NCBI GenBank assembly: GCA_947177605.1
Contig: CAMWUX010000034.1
Location: 1-8,961, forward strand
Direction of reading: 5' to 3'
Source of the DNA: an uncultured Porphyromonadaceae bacterium
GTDB taxonomy: Bacteria > Bacteroidota > Bacteroidia > Bacteroidales > Muribaculaceae
DNA: 8,961 nt
Numbering within the stretch: position 1 is the stretch's first letter; each line of letters begins with the position of its first letter. Under the pieces are notes generated by a model. The model did not search any database. It had not been told where the DNA came from and saw nothing but the letters and a program-made list of their open reading frames with translations. This document shows positions 7,267 through 8,961 of this stretch, piece by piece. Position numbers and translations under genes: made by a program.

Positions 7267-8961
7267 CTAGAAGTCGGTGCCGACGAAGTTGTTGCCGCCG
7301 GTCATACTTGCCGACTGGTGAGCACGGGGATAAAGGGCGTCGCGGTTGTCGGGAGCCCAGATGTCTTTCTGGAATTCGTAGATGACGGGAAGATAGTTGG
7401 AGTTACCGCCCATAAGGATATTGTCGAGGTACATATCATAGCTTGTGGCACCTTGCCAAAGCATGCTCAGGTAAAGGCCGCGCCAGCGAATATCGGCATT
7501 GATACCATAGTTGCATCGGGGAGCGGAACCATTGCCCATACGATACTGGTCGTCGCCGTCGATCTTACCGTCGCCGTTGAAGTCAAAGTATTTGAGGTCG
7601 CCGGCCATGATATTGGAAGATCCATTGCGCTTCGGCGAGTTGAGAACGTCTTCGTAATTCTGGTAGTAGCCGAGGTTTTTATAATAGTTGCCGAGATAAG
7701 CGCCGACCTGAGTGGTGCGTTTGTAGGGGTTCTTGAGGTTGGCTTCAGATTCGTAGGGGTTGATGTTCCAACGCTCGTCGTAGATGGTGAAGTTGCCGCC
7801 GATAGAGTAGGAGAAATCGCCGGCATGGCCATTGTACATCAGGGTGAAGTCGACACCGCGACGACGGCTTTCGCCATTGGATTTAACCTGTGGGAGAGCG
7901 AGACCCAGCGGAGAGGTATAGCCTACGTTGGAGGGCGAAGCGAGGTAGCCCTTGGTGCTCTTGTAGAAATAGTCGACCGAACCGGAAAGAGCGCTGTTCA
8001 ATAATGCGAAGTCGAGACCGATGTTGAAGTCACGCTGAGTGTACCACTTCAAGTCGGGGCTGGGAAGAGCGCCTTCGCTGAATGTCTGATACCAGTTTCC
8101 GCCGAGATATGCACCGGTAGCGCTCAGACCGTAGGAGGTCAGGTAAGCGTAGCGGGCAACATCGTCAAGACCGATTTCACCGTAAGATGCGCGAAGTTTC
8201 AGGATGTTGAGATAGTCATAGACCTTGCTCTCCTTATAGAAGTCTTCTTCGGAGATAGCCCATCCAAGAGAACCAGAGTAGAATGTACCCCAGCGATTGC
8301 CTTTCGGAAGGTTGTCCGTGCCGTCGTGACGGAGGGCGAACTCTGCGAGATAGCGTGCCGCGTAATCGTAGTGGGCGCGGAAGATGACTGATGCGCGACG
8401 CCACTGGATACCGTCTTCGGCGCTGTTTTTGGCTGTGCTCACAGGGCCAGCTCCGATCTGGTCTACGTCAAGAACGTACTGGCTGCGGCTTAGACTATTG
8501 TTGTCATATCCCGAACCGGATGCCTCGACACCGAGAGTAGCCTCTACATTATGCGGACCGAAATCGCGGATATAGTTGGCGAGGAGTTGAGTGTTGTAGT
8601 AGTCGTAGAAGTTGGCAGTCTTCGAGAGAGAAGGCATTGGGATCGTGTTGGGTTTCCCATCCCAACTGTAGGCGTGAGCCTGCATATTCCAACTCTTGTT
8701 GCGCTCGCTAAGGATTGCATAACTGGCTATTGCGTTGATCGAAAGGCCTTGTACCCAAGGAAGTTCCCAGCGGGCGTTGAATGTACCGCGCACGTTGGTG
8801 TTGTTCTGCTTGTTGTAGCCGCCTTCGCTTGAAATATCTACGAGGGGGTTATCGACAGTGCCGCTATAGGGCTGCCCTAAGGGGTTTGTGGCCGCTTCCA
8901 TAGGCTTTTTGTTCTGGATGTGTGACCATACAGTTGAGTAACCTGCGATCGGCTGGTTGAA
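7267..8961 (-). CDS. SusC/RagA family TonB-dependent outer-membrane transporter, 5' partial and ending at a premature TAG
   Basis: This is the C-terminal half of a SusC-type barrel that imports large nutrients with its SusD lid. The frame is open from the right edge (first residues FNQPIAGYSTVW), so the signal peptide, carboxypeptidase-like domain, TonB box and plug lie outside the window. What is visible is barrel sequence: aromatic-rich strands alternating with loops, such as NVEATLGVEASG, YLAEFALRHDGTDNLPKGNRWG, FYSGSLGWAISEEDFYKE and LNILKLRASYGEIG. These are the conserved SusC barrel motifs. The loop DFNGDGKIDGDD (7549-7584), an EF-hand-like element, is frequent in this family. The frame stops at TAG (7267-7269) after NNFVGTDF, 78 codons short of the true C-terminus, which continues in frame downstream. 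An ATG at 8899-8901 is internal and not the start. If the stop is real, the barrel lacks its last strands and C-terminal assembly signal and should be non-functional. The family call is secure; intactness is doubtful. Confidence 0.93.
   Translation of the reverse strand, partial: FNQPIAGYSTVWSHIQNKKPMEAATNPLGQPYSGTVDNPLVDISSEGGYNKQNNTNVRGTFNARWELPWVQGLSINAIASYAILSERNKSWNMQAHAYSWDGKPNTIPMPSLSKTANFYDYYNTQLLANYIRDFGPHNVEATLGVEASGSGYDNNSLSRSQYVLDVDQIGAGPVSTAKNSAEDGIQWRRASVIFRAHYDYAARYLAEFALRHDGTDNLPKGNRWGTFYSGSLGWAISEEDFYKESKVYDYLNILKLRASYGEIGLDDVARYAYLTSYGLSATGAYLGGNWYQTFSEGALPSPDLKWYTQRDFNIGLDFALLNSALSGSVDYFYKSTKGYLASPSNVGYTSPLGLALPQVKSNGESRRRGVDFTLMYNGHAGDFSYSIGGNFTIYDERWNINPYESEANLKNPYKRTTQVGAYLGNYYKNLGYYQNYEDVLNSPKRNGSSNIMAGDLKYFDFNGDGKIDGDDQYRMGNGSAPRCNYGINADIRWRGLYLSMLWQGATSYDMYLDNILMGGNSNYLPVIYEFQKDIWAPDNRDALYPRAHQSASMTGGNNFVGTDF

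Noticed and set aside
7207..8004. A 265-codon plus-strand open frame rich in Val and Ala
   Set aside because: It is fully antisense to the SusC barrel. Its low-complexity Val/Ala/Glu composition is what reverse-reading of Asp, Tyr and Asn-rich barrel codons gives.
1..8961. CRISPR arrays, tRNA or rRNA genes, insertion sequences, phage or defence genes
   Set aside because: I saw no regularly spaced repeats, no tRNA-like cloverleaf next to a conserved TTC loop, no transposase motifs and no defence-type domains. Nearly all of the window is accounted for by the five minus-strand genes.

Overview
The window reads as chromosomal DNA from a member of the Bacteroidota, most likely order Bacteroidales. 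The evidence is a SusC/SusD outer-membrane pair with acidic residues after the lipoprotein cysteines, a secreted nuclease with a type IX secretion (T9SS)-like C-terminal domain, and a Bacteroides-type promoter (TTTG / TAnnTTTG class). The DNA is moderately GC-rich, which would fit a gut family such as Muribaculaceae, but that placement is only a guess. All real genes lie on the minus strand, so transcription runs from right to left.

Region A (about 8961 to 4644) is the distal part of a nutrient-uptake operon. It holds a SusC-type TonB-dependent barrel (5' end outside the window), then susD 19 bp downstream, then a small lipoprotein in the SusE position 39 bp further on. The operon ends at a strong hairpin-plus-T-tract terminator at 4556-4593. 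No degradative enzyme or regulator is visible with it, so the substrate cannot be named. The SusC frame is interrupted by a TAG at 7267-7269. The reading frame continues unchanged for 78 more codons of recognisable SusC C-terminus, so this is a nonsense change, a base-call error or (least likely) a recoded codon.

Region B (about 4467 to 1980) is a separate transcription unit. A well-matched Bacteroides promoter precedes an endonuclease I family protein with a signal peptide, several Ig/Fn3/jelly-roll-like modules and a T9SS-like sorting domain.

Region C (1936 to 1) is pheT, the beta subunit of phenylalanyl-tRNA synthetase, truncated by the window edge. Only 43 bp separate it from the nuclease gene. 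That gap has no visible terminator or consensus promoter, so pheT may be at least partly co-transcribed with the nuclease.

I see no tRNA or rRNA gene, CRISPR array, insertion sequence, phage gene or convincing novel defence system. The items most worth following up are the in-frame TAG in susC and the nuclease-pheT linkage.
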